Positions 13,021 to 23,429 of a DNA stretch of 64,000 nucleotides are shown one piece after another. The DNA is from Taenia hydatigena (Eukaryota; Platyhelminthes; Cestoda; Cyclophyllidea; Taeniidae). The position numbers were made by a program, and so were the translations under genes. The stretch spans positions 21,098,509 to 21,162,508 of the forward strand of contig JADWOT020000003.1 in the NCBI GenBank assembly GCA_036345935.2. Direction: 5' to 3'. The first letter of the stretch is position 1, and the number at the start of each line of letters is the position of its first letter. The notes beneath the pieces were generated by a model. The model searched no databases. It was not told the origin of the DNA and worked only from the letters and a program-made list of their open reading frames with translations.

Positions 13021-16000
13021 ACATTCACTAATTATTTCCAAATAGGACTTGTAAAAGAAGTTTGTTATTTGCGAAAACTTCATTGCCAATCACAGTATAT
13101 GTCAAATGTCTTTCAAAACAAATGCTACAGGTACATGTTCTCACAACTTACGCAATTTCGTCGTGTCAGTGAGCTCATGCGACGCCTAGCAGATTCCCCG
13201 TACCTTTTTAAGGGTTCCTTTATCATGCCTCATGCTAATGTGCACAAGTATGCCATCAGCGTCACTAAGTAGTTTCAATGGATTACGAGAAAATGCTAAT
13301 TCCGGTCCCGAGGACTAGGTTTTCGCTTCACTGGGCTTAAGGAAACAGTAAACTTTCGGGTGGATGAAGGTTGATACTTACCTTCATAATGTCTTCTGTC
13401 TTCCCTCCCATCCTGCCAGCACCAGATCTTACTTGCATATACTACTGTTGGTAAGGTTAAATCTGCAACAAAACGTAACATTCTACCTCATTTGGGTCGA
13501 GTTGTGTTACTCTAGTAGACTGACTTACAACGTGAGTGTATTTCATAGGTTTATGAGCAAAATTGGGTAAAAAAAACTGATGCAACAGAAAATATGCCCT
13601 GCTTCGGCTGGAGCAAATCTGACAAGCTTTTGAAAAATCCGTAGAGTTCATAACTTAATTTTGGAAATTACGATGCCATTTTCATTCTGGGACCTCCATA
13701 ATTCATGAAGGTCATCCAATGAGTTTTCTATTATAACTTAAGTCTGAGCTTTATTTATTACATGAAACTATGCCAAAGCTTGACGTTTGATGCAATCATC
13801 TATAGAGGTAACACAGAACCACGTATAAGACTAGTTTGAGGATTAAATACACCCGTAAGCGATCGGTTTCAACTAAGTTTAAAGCGAAGTTCCTGCTAAC
13901 CGAACAGTGGGTCACGGATATCTTCCATGGTGAAAGGCGTTCTGCATAATAGGACAGGGAAAAATATGAAATAGGAGAGCATCAAACTTGGGCACTGGAG
14001 CCACAACTATCCTATCCCGAAAGTGTTCCATGGAGCAGATGAAAACAGCTGGGAGCGGGAGCGCAAGAGGGAGGGAAAAACGCATCAAATTTCAAAGATA
14101 GCGCGGGTGCGAGCATGAAGGACGGTCATACGCTGCTTGTGTGAGTGAGTGGGTGGGTGCTTGTGGTTTTTTTGGGTCTGGGAAATAATCGAGGCAATAA
14201 CAAGCCGCATTTGTGGGCTTCAGCTCCTGTTCCTAGACAGGCTGTACGCCCGGAAAAAAAGTTCCTCTAACGGTAGGAGCTTAAACCAAAGCTGGTTTTA
14301 ATAAATTAAGTGCATTTCAATCGAAGCGAATGAAAGTAGAGTGGCCCCTTTTAAGGTGAGTTTTTATGAATGCCATTGTTCTTGTCAATACAGAATACAG
14401 ATATTGCGTTTAAAGTAGAATTCCCGGGATTCCCGCAAAAATATAATCCCTCCCCTTGCTTGATTTTTCGTTAAAGTTTCATCAGTACGCTAAAATAAAA
14501 GTTAACGTTGAATGAGACAAACAGTTACACCGTCTGAAGAGCTCAACACGAGGAAAATTCCTTTCATGTTACCCAATAACGTAGAGTACAATGTTGTCTT
14601 GAGGTGACCTTGGATAAGTGAATAAAAACTCAATAATATAAAGTAAGAAAATTAATTTTACTCTGTATTTGGCCAACTAATCGAGCAAATTGCAGCACCC
14701 TGAGCCCTTCCTGAAGACGTGATACTGGGTCAGAGCATGGATTGCCGACGTACAGACTCGTTGGGAGGGGGCGAGGGGAGGGACACTGGCGTGATCCAGA
14801 GGCCCTGTCGCCCAGCGGGAGTACAAAGACGGAGCCTTAAGCGTCCGCGAAACCAAAAAAATGGGTTGGAAAAGTATCAAAGTATTACATGAGTAACTAA
14901 ACCTTTACCGTAGCTTTACCTTTAAAATAGAGAACAAATACTGGCGGCAATCAAGTCGGGAAATCCAAAGAATAAGTTCTGCTTTTTAAATGACGGACGC
15001 CGCCGTATATTATCGTAGGCTATAGAAATAATCCCACTTAAAATCTCCTCTTGTTCTTCCTTAGAGGTTTTAATAGGAGGAAGCGACATAATTAGCAGCA
15101 AGGATGATAATTACTTGATTTCGAATTAGGCTTTTTCCTAATCCTCCAACAAGGGCGATGCTTAGCCAAAGAAATTCGAGGTTGGAGGAATCTTAAAATC
15201 TCGTCCGTCTTAACGGTGATTTGCATGCGGCGCGTGCCATGCCATATAGAGGAAATAAAGGTGATCGAGGTACGACGCTAAGCTCTTTTATTTATTAAGA
15301 AAAAAAGCTTAAATTGGACTGAAGTGTAAACTTTAAAAAGAAATTGATTGCTACTTTATGGTAAGGAAGAGAATATTTGTTTGTATACCAAACAAATAAA
15401 TAAATTGTTGGACTTTTGAGAGGCAGCACCCATGACAACTTTTTTTAAACAATTAAGAACTGTTAAAGTTGATCATCCATAAATAAGCATCTCCATTTTG
15501 AAATGAATTGAATTGAATCGGTTGTTTTTTGATTCACAGAGCAAGTAAATATGACACAATGTTGCCTTCATTCGAGTTTGCTTCCTTCATACGATATTAG
15601 CAGATATCTTTGAAAAGCTGCTATGCTGCTTAAATTTGTGAGTACAGCCACCCATATCGTGGCGAGTGGGATCGGCAAGATCTGAAGCCGAATGGGTACA
15701 TGAAAGTCTCCGCAAATCCCAGCTTTTCCAGGCTTAAATAACTAGGCTACTTAAATTTATTAGTAACGATACGCGCAACGCATAAGGCGAAGTCGAAATC
15801 CAAGGACAGCGAGCTCCGTCAAGACCAATCAATAAGGAGAAATCAAACGCACTTACTGGTTAAACACTTCGACCAGTTTTCATCAAAAACTCTTCCCTTA
15901 TGCCCCGCTATCTGCTGATCTATAACCTTTTCGCCTGGTCCGGAATTCAATCCGGTCACAATTGTGTACTCAGGCCCCTAGGAAAGAACACCCATATAGC

Positions 16001-16643
16001 AAATACTCCTTATTAAAAAGGGGCCCAAAACCTTGAAACCTAAAACGAAGGACAACTACGGCTCAAATATGACGACTTTAAGGGAGTGGCAAGAGGACTC
16101 CAAATTTCACCCAGACACTATTGTCTTACACAGCCTTAGCATGTTTCACCTACTCGTTGCATTGCACGTTCGCGCTCTTGCCCAGAAAGAATTGATTAGG
16201 GATCAATTATGAAAAATAGCTGCAAGTGACGGGCACCACTACTGGGAGATAGGGATGATCCGGTGCTAAATGTAGGGTTTTGGGAAGTCAATCTTGGTCA
16301 TCATTTGCGATCCTGAATAGATCCCAATTCACCGAGTGGCAGCAGGGATCACAGTGTGAATCAGATTCCAAAGCCAACCCTATTCGAAGACACCGAGTGC
16401 ATAACTCAGAAGTCACTAATCTTCGATGTGAACCGAAAGACAATTACATGAAAAAAGACGTTCAGCGTGCACTAATCGCACAAATCCACACAATTGATAG
16501 GTACAGATGAGGACCAATTATAAAACATTAGTGCAAGCAGATTTTGAGCTAACTGACATGCTAACTATCCTCCCTATATCAGAGCGAACCACGACAGATG
16601 CGTTAGTAAACTCTATTGTCTAGATATCTGGCTAAGCAAACAA

Positions 16644-17345
16644 TCAACGACCGCTTGTGACCAACTTGTCACCAAGGAAAATTTTCCTGGCGCTGAAGCC
16701 CTCATCAGCGAAGTGATGTTCCAATTTCGGCGAGTTAGGGAAGTCGGGATGACCCTAGACAAGGAGGAAATGTAAATATGAAGAGTCTTACTGGATAGAC
16801 AGCTGGACGTCTAAGTCTCTCGGCGCGAAATCCCTTAAAGCCAGTTTCCCAGGTCTACAGGAGATGGCAATCAAGAGTAAAGTGATGCATACCCTTGGTG
16901 AATACTTTACTTGATACCAAAAGGTGCAGATGGCAAGATAGGGAAAAAGAACCAGTGGAAGAGCCTTTCGCAGGATAGGAGTGTATTTTTGACCCTATAA
17001 TAGTGACTTCAAGCATTGTTTCCGTACCAGAACCGGCCTGAAGATACCAGCCAAGCCATCGAAGAATTTACAGTAAGCTCTCCGAAAAATGTTTTTGCGA
17101 GTAAATTCGGGTACATCTACCGGTTCACGTGGAGAAAGTTTTTGATCATCAAGCCATTGTTTGCGAAGGGCTCTTTCGGAATCAGTCATTGGTTTAATCA
17201 GACGTTCGCGTTCGGTTGGCATCGGTTCAATGCTAAATGGGTAGAATTTTCCCCCTCCTTTCATGCGCAATTCTTTCATGTACTCTTCCTTATACAGCTG
17301 TTTTTGCATTTCGATAATGGCATCATCCAATTTGGCGGACGACAT
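16644..17345 (-). CDS. NDUFB6: NADH dehydrogenase 1 beta subcomplex subunit 6 (NDUFB6-like), complete
   Basis: Accessory subunit of the membrane arm of mitochondrial complex I. Exons read on the minus strand: 17345-17028, 16994-16893, 16854-16792 and 16754-16644 (stop TGA). All introns are phase 0 with GT-AG ends and lengths 33, 38 and 37 nt; the joined frame is 197 aa. Residues 60-76, LRKQWLDDQKLSPREPV, match the signature of human NDUFB6 (LRRRWLKDQELSPREPV, from memory). Exon 2 supplies a hydrophobic helix (about residues 117-134) ending FWYQVKY, the counterpart of the human membrane segment before HYYMKY. Exons 3 and 4 join at YP-GHP, matching the human FPGD region. It is longer than the 128-aa human protein because of an N-terminal extension of about 55 residues and a longer tail. 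No cleavable presequence is obvious, as in the family. A TRIM LTR lies 285 bp upstream in the same orientation. Confidence 0.82.
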
Positions 17346-17903
17346 CCTCCAAGGCCAAGGACACAGCAGCTAGTATTTTAAGAAACGCGGATACAAAAGG
17401 CAATGAGTAAACACAGCGCGGCATAAATGTTAGTCTTGCGTAGTAAAAATTAAACGAAATGCAGTTTTTTTGAGCAAAATTTTTAGACGGTGAGTTTATA
17501 ACGACGTATGCGTTTAGGCAGCACTCCTTTCACAGTTCGTTTGCGGGCAATTTTTGTTCTGTCCTGATTTATTTCTAAAAAATTTAGAGAGCAAAATAAC
17601 TTGATAGCGCTAGTATGCTTAATTGCAAAAGCAGCGTTTTGGGACTATCTTGAGGGCAAAGTACCAAGGCAGAATGCATATATATATTCACTAGACAGAG
17701 GAAATAGGGCTACTGGCATGACTCGGAGACCAGCCCACGCGACTAGGGCAATATGGCCACCTTTGTGACCAAACAAGCAAAGCATTACACAGCCCTTCAC
17801 TTCTTTCGGGCGTTGTCGCCGGCGCTTCCCTTGGTAGACCTCTCGCGTCAGCCATCACAACGTAATCAGTGCTGCTAGAAGCATTTTACGAGTTAACCAT
17901 GCC

Positions 17904-18089
17904 TGTAATGCTTTGTTTGCTTGAAATACTAGTTTTGGTCAGGGTCACAGAGGTGGCTATATTGCCCTAGCCGCGGAGGCTGACCTCCGAGCCATGTCAG
18001 CAGCTTATTCCCTTCTGTCCGTTAAATATATATATTCTACTCCAGCATTCTGCCTTCTTTTGCCTTCGAGGGAGCCTCGGGACGCTACG
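17904..18089 (+). repeat. 5' LTR of complete TRIM
   Basis: Starts TGTAATGCTTTG and ends GGGACGCTACG. By hand count it differs from its partner LTR at 24 of 186 positions (about 87% identity); 23 of the 24 are transitions. Confidence 0.85.
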
Positions 18090-18090
18090 T

Positions 18091-18102
18091 TGGTGGCAGC
18101 GG
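18091..18102 (+). other. Primer-binding site of TRIM
   Basis: TGGTGGCAGCGG lies one base after the LTR end. TGG at the start is complementary to a tRNA CCA end, and the full stretch would pair with a tRNA 3' end of the form CCGCTGCCACCA. I cannot say which tRNA. Confidence 0.7.
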
Positions 18103-18589
18103 AAAGCAAACCCGACTCTGTAGGGCTTTTATCCCGATCTCTACCGCCTGTAGCATGTTGCAGTGGTGCGAAGGAAGTGCGTGTTCTACGGATGGGCCAA
18201 AAACAACGTCCGCCTTCGGCATCTACCCAATCTCCGTGTTCCGCAAGTAAGCTATCGACAACTGAAGTGGCACTAGCCATGGACCACCTGGAAAGTTTCG
18301 TTTCGAAGATTACCCCTAATATACTTGCTTAAGGAGATCAGCGTGCTAACGCCTCCCTATGGACATACTGATGGCCGGCAGAACCACTTATTCTGAACTT
18401 TGTTTCCAGGCCAAACGAAACTCGAAGTCCAATGCACTGCCAAGAGAGATCACTGACGTTGGTGTGAAGCATCGCCTCAATCGCGTCGAATGTCGGCGAC
18501 TGGCATAGTTAGCTCGTGAGTGCGGCACTGAGTATGTTGTGATGGCTGACGCAAGAGATGTACCAAATGGCGCGTTGGGGACGACGCTC

Positions 18590-18604
18590 GAAAGAAGGAA
18601 GAGG
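18590..18604 (+). other. Polypurine tract of TRIM
   Basis: Fifteen consecutive purines (GAAAGAAGGAAGAGG) end three bases before the 3' LTR, the expected position for the plus-strand primer of an LTR retroelement. Equivalent purine tracts precede the 3' LTRs of the copies near 26.4 kb and 47.0 kb. Confidence 0.7.
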
Positions 18605-18607
18605 CAA

Positions 18608-18793
18608 CGTAATACTTTGTTTGTTTGAACTATTGGTTTTGGTCAGGGCCACAGAGGTGGCCGTATTGCCCCAGCTGCGGAGGCTGGCCTCCGGGCCATG
18701 CCAGCAGCTTATTTCCTTCCGTCCGTTAAATATATATATTCTACTCTAGCATTCTGTCTTCTTTTACCTTCGAGGGAGCCTCAAAATGCTACA
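18608..18793 (+). repeat. 3' LTR of complete TRIM
   Basis: Starts CGTAATACTTTG and ends AAAATGCTACA. It has the same length as the 5' LTR, with no gaps needed to align the two. Confidence 0.85.
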
Positions 18794-19034
18794 AAGCCAA
18801 TCGCTAACATTCAACGCAATTGAGGCGCTGCTTGACACTAACGTCAGTGGCCCCCCTTAGCAGTTCGACTAGACTTGAAGTTTCGTCCGCTTTGGAAAAT
18901 AAGTTCACAGTAAAAGGTTCTGCCAACCATCTGTATATCCGTGGCATGAATTGGAGACCATCCTACGCGGCTAGGGCAATATGCTCACCTCTGTGACCGA
19001 AACCAAAACCAGCAGTCAGAACAAACATATTACA

Positions 19035-20818
19035 GCCAATGGATGTGGTCACACGGTAGAGCGTTAAGGGCATATTGATTCGATGCTAACTCCTAAGTAT
19101 ATGCACCAACTTATTTCATATAGACCTTGCTCTCTTAAGTAGATAAACAAACAGCACTATAAAGTACGACTTTAGGGAAGTAGCATCCTAAATCAATGAA
19201 GGTTTGCCGGTGAACTACGCACCCCACATTACCATAACCAGTAGAAATTTTCATCGTTGTTAAAATGAAATTATTAAGTTAAAGAAGCTCTGTTTCATTT
19301 CGTATACTTTAATATTCCAAAACATCCAAAACGATGGACTGCTAAATTGTCAAAGATTCTATATTGCGTCCAGCAAAAAGGTGATTTAGTAAGTTAAGAA
19401 TCAAGATGAATAACATGAGAATGTCCGATTGGAAAAGCTGAACCAGAGTTAGAGATGCAATAAGCTCCAGAATACTACAGTACTAGGCACGAAAATGAGA
19501 GCGTCCTTGGGGATTGTGGACATCCCCATCAGTTTGCGACTTATATGATCGGAGAAGTATCTATAAGTTTTTAATCAGCTAGACAAATTTAGCGCCTAAA
19601 GAGTAACTACAATGCACGTGTCTGGGGCTCAGTCCAAAGCTATTTAAGCATAGCGTTGCTTTTGGTGTTCAGTGCTACAGAAATTTTTACACTAATCATC
19701 CGAATAGCTCATTTTGTCGTAAGAAAATAAAACAAACATCTCTCTCTTTTGTCTGCTTGCCTTTTAGGCAAGGAGCACGTGTTCGGGAACGAAGCTTCAA
19801 GCAAGGAATGGCAAATCGTATCACATGAGTCACAACTAAAACTCACGAAATGCCCTATCTATACGAAGAATTTAACTTACTTGCGTAAATTTGCATTATT
19901 TTGGGTCCTTGAGTACGCCAAATCAAATTCACAACTTACTATATTGGTTCCAAGTAAAAGTAAACACAACTTCTCTTCCCTGGCTTGCTCAAAATGCTGA
20001 TTGTGCGCACGTCCAATCCGATTGAGATTCTTGTTAAGACGTTGTGCAGTGTTCCAGGCCTTCTCTGAGGTGGCAGCAACTCAATTCAGTCTTGGTAACG
20101 ATTCATCATTAGCGTGCAGAGGGGCTGGAATGCTGAGAAAAGCTTACAGAATAGAAAGAGTCGGCATGGACAAATATACTTCCAAGTAGGAGGTCAAATA
20201 GCTACTAATATAGCAACTGGAATCGCACCTACACTTCCTAGTGACTTCCTGCAATATTTTATTGTATCGGAGAGCACCTCTACTTAAAATCCTTTCGTAG
20301 CTCCCAAATTGGGGAAATTGTTGCCATTTTCATATGAATGAATTTTCATTAAAACAAACGGTGGCATTATTTTGGTCACCCTCTTGATAAGATTAGTTGA
20401 AAAGGAAACAACCGAAGCAAAACTGGTCGGTGTGTGCCGATTCGAAGGCACACGTGCCAGCACCCGAGTCAGGAAGCTTCGCACAGATTTGAAGAATCTG
20501 CAACCCAAGCATGAAAATTTCAGCAGCTTACAAAGGAGTAGAATAAAAGTCATTAGGAAAGCGGATTTTCAACTGAAAGGTTGATAAGAAAGGAAGCCTA
20601 GAAAATGGGAACTGACACTTTGGGAATCTTGCCAGTGCCATCTACCTTAAATTAAATTATTTTTCCAACTCAGCGGTCTGCTTAGTTTCCATTTGCTAAA
20701 AAAATAAAACAAACCGAGTTAAAGATTTAAAAACTGTGAGATTTTCTCAAAAATGCAATTCATTTTAGTCAAATAAAACAGTGAAGAGTTCGGTAAACGT
20801 CGTCAGGCAGCACTATGG
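19035..20818. other. Intergenic DNA, nothing identified
   Basis: Short AT-rich frames only. I see no repeat shared with the rest of the window, no RNA gene and no coding signature. Confidence 0.5.
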
Positions 20819-21002
20819 GTTAGCGTCCCGAGAGTTCTCTGAAGACCAAAGGAGGTATAATGTATAAGTAGAATGGGTAGATAATCAGCAAACAGAAAGG
20901 GACTAGGCTACTGGCATGGCCGGAGACCGGCCCATCCGGCCAGGACAAGATGGCCACCCAAGACACCGTAACCGAAACCGGCATACAAACACAGAAAAGT
21001 GA
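20819..21002 (-). mobile_element. Solo TRIM LTR, minus orientation
   Basis: The reverse complement follows the TRIM LTR over nearly its full length: GTGTTTGTATG-like start, GGTGGCC, GGCCATGCCAGTAG, a TA-rich middle, and a CTCGGGACGCTAAC end. No primer site or polypurine tract flanks it, so it looks like the product of LTR-LTR recombination. Flanks TATGG and GTGTA do not match, so a target duplication is not preserved or the ends are misplaced by a few bases. Confidence 0.7.
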
Positions 21003-22239
21003 GTGTAACTTGCGAGAAAAGGGTCAGTATGCTAAAACCGGGAACATGAGTGATTTGTTCAACTGAATGAGACCCCAATGTGTTGCGAAAAACCAACTGA
21101 GGAAGGGAATTACCTTGCACAAAGACAACAACAATGGGTCATATAAACTACCCAAGAAACGCAAAATGTTGCATCCTTGTCTTTCGCCGAAATTCTTTCA
21201 AATATAACTTATTCTCTTACCAGGAAATGGTGAGAAAGTGTCATTATTTTAACAAGCCTAGCTGAATACACCATAGCGGATATCCAATACTTATGGAAGC
21301 ATCATGATTCTTTAAGTTACAGCCAACTGTAGCTGAAAAATTAGGTTTGACACCGGTGCTAAAGCATTACACTGAGCCTTAAGATTGTACTCTAGGTAAA
21401 ATACCCAAGGTTTGACTTATTGACCTTCCACGTCCAAAACATCGGTAATCAGGAATGGGACACAATCTTATAATACCCTCTTTTAAGTGAAAATCGCATT
21501 CTGCTGCTAGGAACTAATAAAATTTGACTTACTTTTGTTTTATTTTTTGAGCACAAGCTATCTGCTGGCTCTAATAAGTGCCAAATAAGCTGTAAGACAC
21601 TGATCTCGAAGTAATACCGACTAGGATCCATGCCACCCTCATGAAGGCTAGACTGCTGTGGACTGGTTAGTCTATGAATTTGCAGCCAGAAACCTATCAT
21701 CTGTCACAAAAATTAAGGACGCATCCATATATGCAACTCTGGATTAGTTTCAAGGGTCATGTATCCTTGAACTAGCGGCAAGAGCAAACTGCATCTCTGA
21801 CACTTTGAGCATAGTTTAGGTTGCATCTTCCACAATGATGTCACGTTCCCTCTCCGTTTTGGCGCCAGTTCAAATTCTCGGCGTACTGCGTGGCCCATTT
21901 CCATGACTGAACTTGCTTGTCATAATGGGAGTTGCAAAAAACAACAATGCTGTCCCAAATACCATATCATGATTCTGGGGTAGCTGCATTGTGAAAGTAA
22001 AGATGCGTACAAGTTTCTCCTCAAATAATTGCATTAATTTGTATTAAAGCCAATTCTCGAGTTCGAGACTTGTGGACAATTTGAGTGATATGCCGTCAGT
22101 TCTGTCGTAAACATCCAACTCCTGAGTATTAATAGCTGCAATCCTTACGAGACGCGCTTTCTCTTCCAATGTTCGCTAGTTATGTCAACCGATTCTTTCT
22201 AATAAAATACTCACTTATACCAAACGTATGCGTCACATC
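21003..22239. other. Intergenic DNA, nothing identified
   Basis: No supported gene or repeat. Short frames on both strands lack splice-compatible extensions or recognisable motifs. Confidence 0.45.
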
Positions 22240-22620
22240 GTTATTTAAGCTTATCTTCATTCACCCATTCGATCAGTCCATGCTCTTTCATCATTCTGAA
22301 TTCATTCTCCTCCCTTAAAAAGTCGATTGAATCTCGTCCTTCTAGGAAACATTCATAATTTCCCATCTCACCTCATATGCATCCACCCACTTCTGATCCG
22401 CTAACCGATTCCGGGCCCAGGATCCATCCAATTATCTACCTCCAGAACATCGATCCGGTTCGAACTTCTATAACTGGTGCATTTTACCCATCCACTCTAA
22501 ATCCATCATTTCATTTATCGGCTGTAAATCCATTCACACACATTTTAAACACCCCGAATCTACTCACCTCGCACTCAACCAGTCGTTGTTCAACATTCCT
22601 TTGAGGTATGCTCCAAGCTT
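22240..22620. repeat. G-poor tract with recurrent CATCC/CATTC words
   Basis: The plus strand is strikingly poor in G and rich in CATCC, CATTC and TTCAT words for about 380 bp. It may be a degenerate minisatellite. It lies about 340 bp beyond the kinase stop codon, in or after its 3' untranslated region. A 75-codon plus-strand frame inside it (22377-22604) reflects the base bias and resembles no known protein. Confidence 0.35.
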
Positions 22621-22958
22621 GATTGATATATCATTATTTATCTTACAATTACTTCCATTCCATTAATCAGATGAGATGGGAGCTTTTTTGAATTTAGTAC
22701 TTTGTCCATCTATTTGTACACCATCACATACATCTCAAATTCGACGAGCTATCCATGCTACCTAGCTTTTCTCTATCTGACGTAATCAAAGTAGAAAGAA
22801 GTAAACTCCCTAAAATCTTACAAATCCATTGGTCAAGCAAATCTTCAAACACGATATCAGTAATATTCTAGTAGTGATCAAGGCAAGATTAAAATAAGTA
22901 GGCATAAATATGTACAACAGAGAGAGTATGGGTTGTGGAGCGAGTAAGGAGCAAGGAC

Positions 22959-23429
22959 TCAGTTTTGACGTGCCGTGACGTGGCGACGGTAGAGGGGAAG
23001 GGGAGGTGGCGGACTTTCACACCGCTCGGAGGTAGTGCTCACTCCAGCAGCGGTGCCAGAAGTTGCGGTGGCGGGATCGCGGTAAGCAGGGCGGTCCCAC
23101 TCCTCGCAAAAGACTTGCAGACGGCCATGAATGCTGGCAAAGGAGGGACGCGCGGCTTCGTCGGCAGCCCAACACTCTAGCATGAGGTCATAGAGCTCCG
23201 CGGGGCACCCAGGCGGGGCTGGCATTCGGTAGCCAGCCTCTACTTGGCGCAACACTTCTGCATTGTGCATCCCGGGATAGGGGACTCTTCCGTAGGTCAC
23301 TATCTCCGTCAAGAGAATGCCAAAGGACCAGACGTCAGAAGCAGTGGTAAAACGAGAGTAATTTGCTGCCTCTGGTGCTGTCCATTTGATTGGAAAACGA
23401 GCGCCCGCGTGCGCCACGTATTCTTGATT
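22959..23429 (-). CDS. Kinase exon 7: C-lobe and tail
   Basis: Begins [20 protein letters not shown], carrying activation-loop Tyr489, and ends at TGA after a tail of about 48 residues. The tail contains Tyr601 and Tyr632; the latter follows PPPPLPL and lies nine residues from the end, so it is a candidate for the regulatory tyrosine, but the surrounding sequence is not the canonical one. Acceptor CTTTGTAG. Confidence 0.93.
   Translation of the reverse strand, partial: NQEYVAHAGARFPIKWTAPEAANYSRFTTASDVWSFGILLTEIVTYGRVPYPGMHNAEVLRQVEAGYRMPAPPGCPAELYDLMLECWAADEAARPSFASIHGRLQVFCEEWDRPAYRDPATATSGTAAGVSTTSERCESPPPPLPLYRRHVTARQN

Larger units (their letters stand above)
1..16643. other. Gene-poor intergenic DNA
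   Basis: I find no coding region here that I can support. Open frames are short, AT-driven and match no family I recognise. The longest, on the minus strand at 1439-1828 (129 codons), has no flanking splice sites that extend it and no recognisable motif. The stretch contains a C/G hairpin near 3.8 kb, a possible LTR scar near 3.5 kb and one copy of a 439-bp inverted repeat at 12.6-13.0 kb. Because genes in this genome are split into small exons by long introns, isolated exons of a divergent gene could be missed by eye. Confidence 0.5.
17904..18793 (+). mobile_element. Complete terminal-repeat retrotransposon in miniature (Ta-TRIM-like)
   Basis: An 890-bp element with two 186-bp LTRs (17904-18089 and 18608-18793), a primer-binding site directly after the first LTR, a polypurine tract directly before the second, and a 518-bp internal region with no meaningful open frame. 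It must therefore depend on the enzymes of an autonomous LTR element for movement. The LTRs contain a TATATATATA stretch that could act as a promoter. The element sits inside an older minus-strand copy; the flanks ATGCC (17899-17903) and AAGCC (18794-18798) are a target duplication with one mismatch, confirmed by continuity of the host copy on both sides. The family assignment rests on my knowledge that taeniid tapeworms carry such elements in many copies. Confidence 0.88.
17630..19034 (-). mobile_element. Old Ta-TRIM-like element, minus orientation, split by a nested insertion
   Basis: Read on the minus strand, the pieces are: 5' LTR fragment about 19034-18942, internal DNA about 18941-18794, then after the inserted element internal DNA 17903-17790 and the 3' LTR 17789-17630. 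The two internal pieces align end to end with the internal region of the complete element nested inside. The 5' LTR lost its second half together with the primer site and first part of the internal region. Outer flanks GCAAA (17625-17629) and GCCAA (19035-19039) could be a 5-bp target duplication with one mismatch. It is non-coding. Its 3' LTR reads towards the NDUFB6 gene. Confidence 0.75.
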
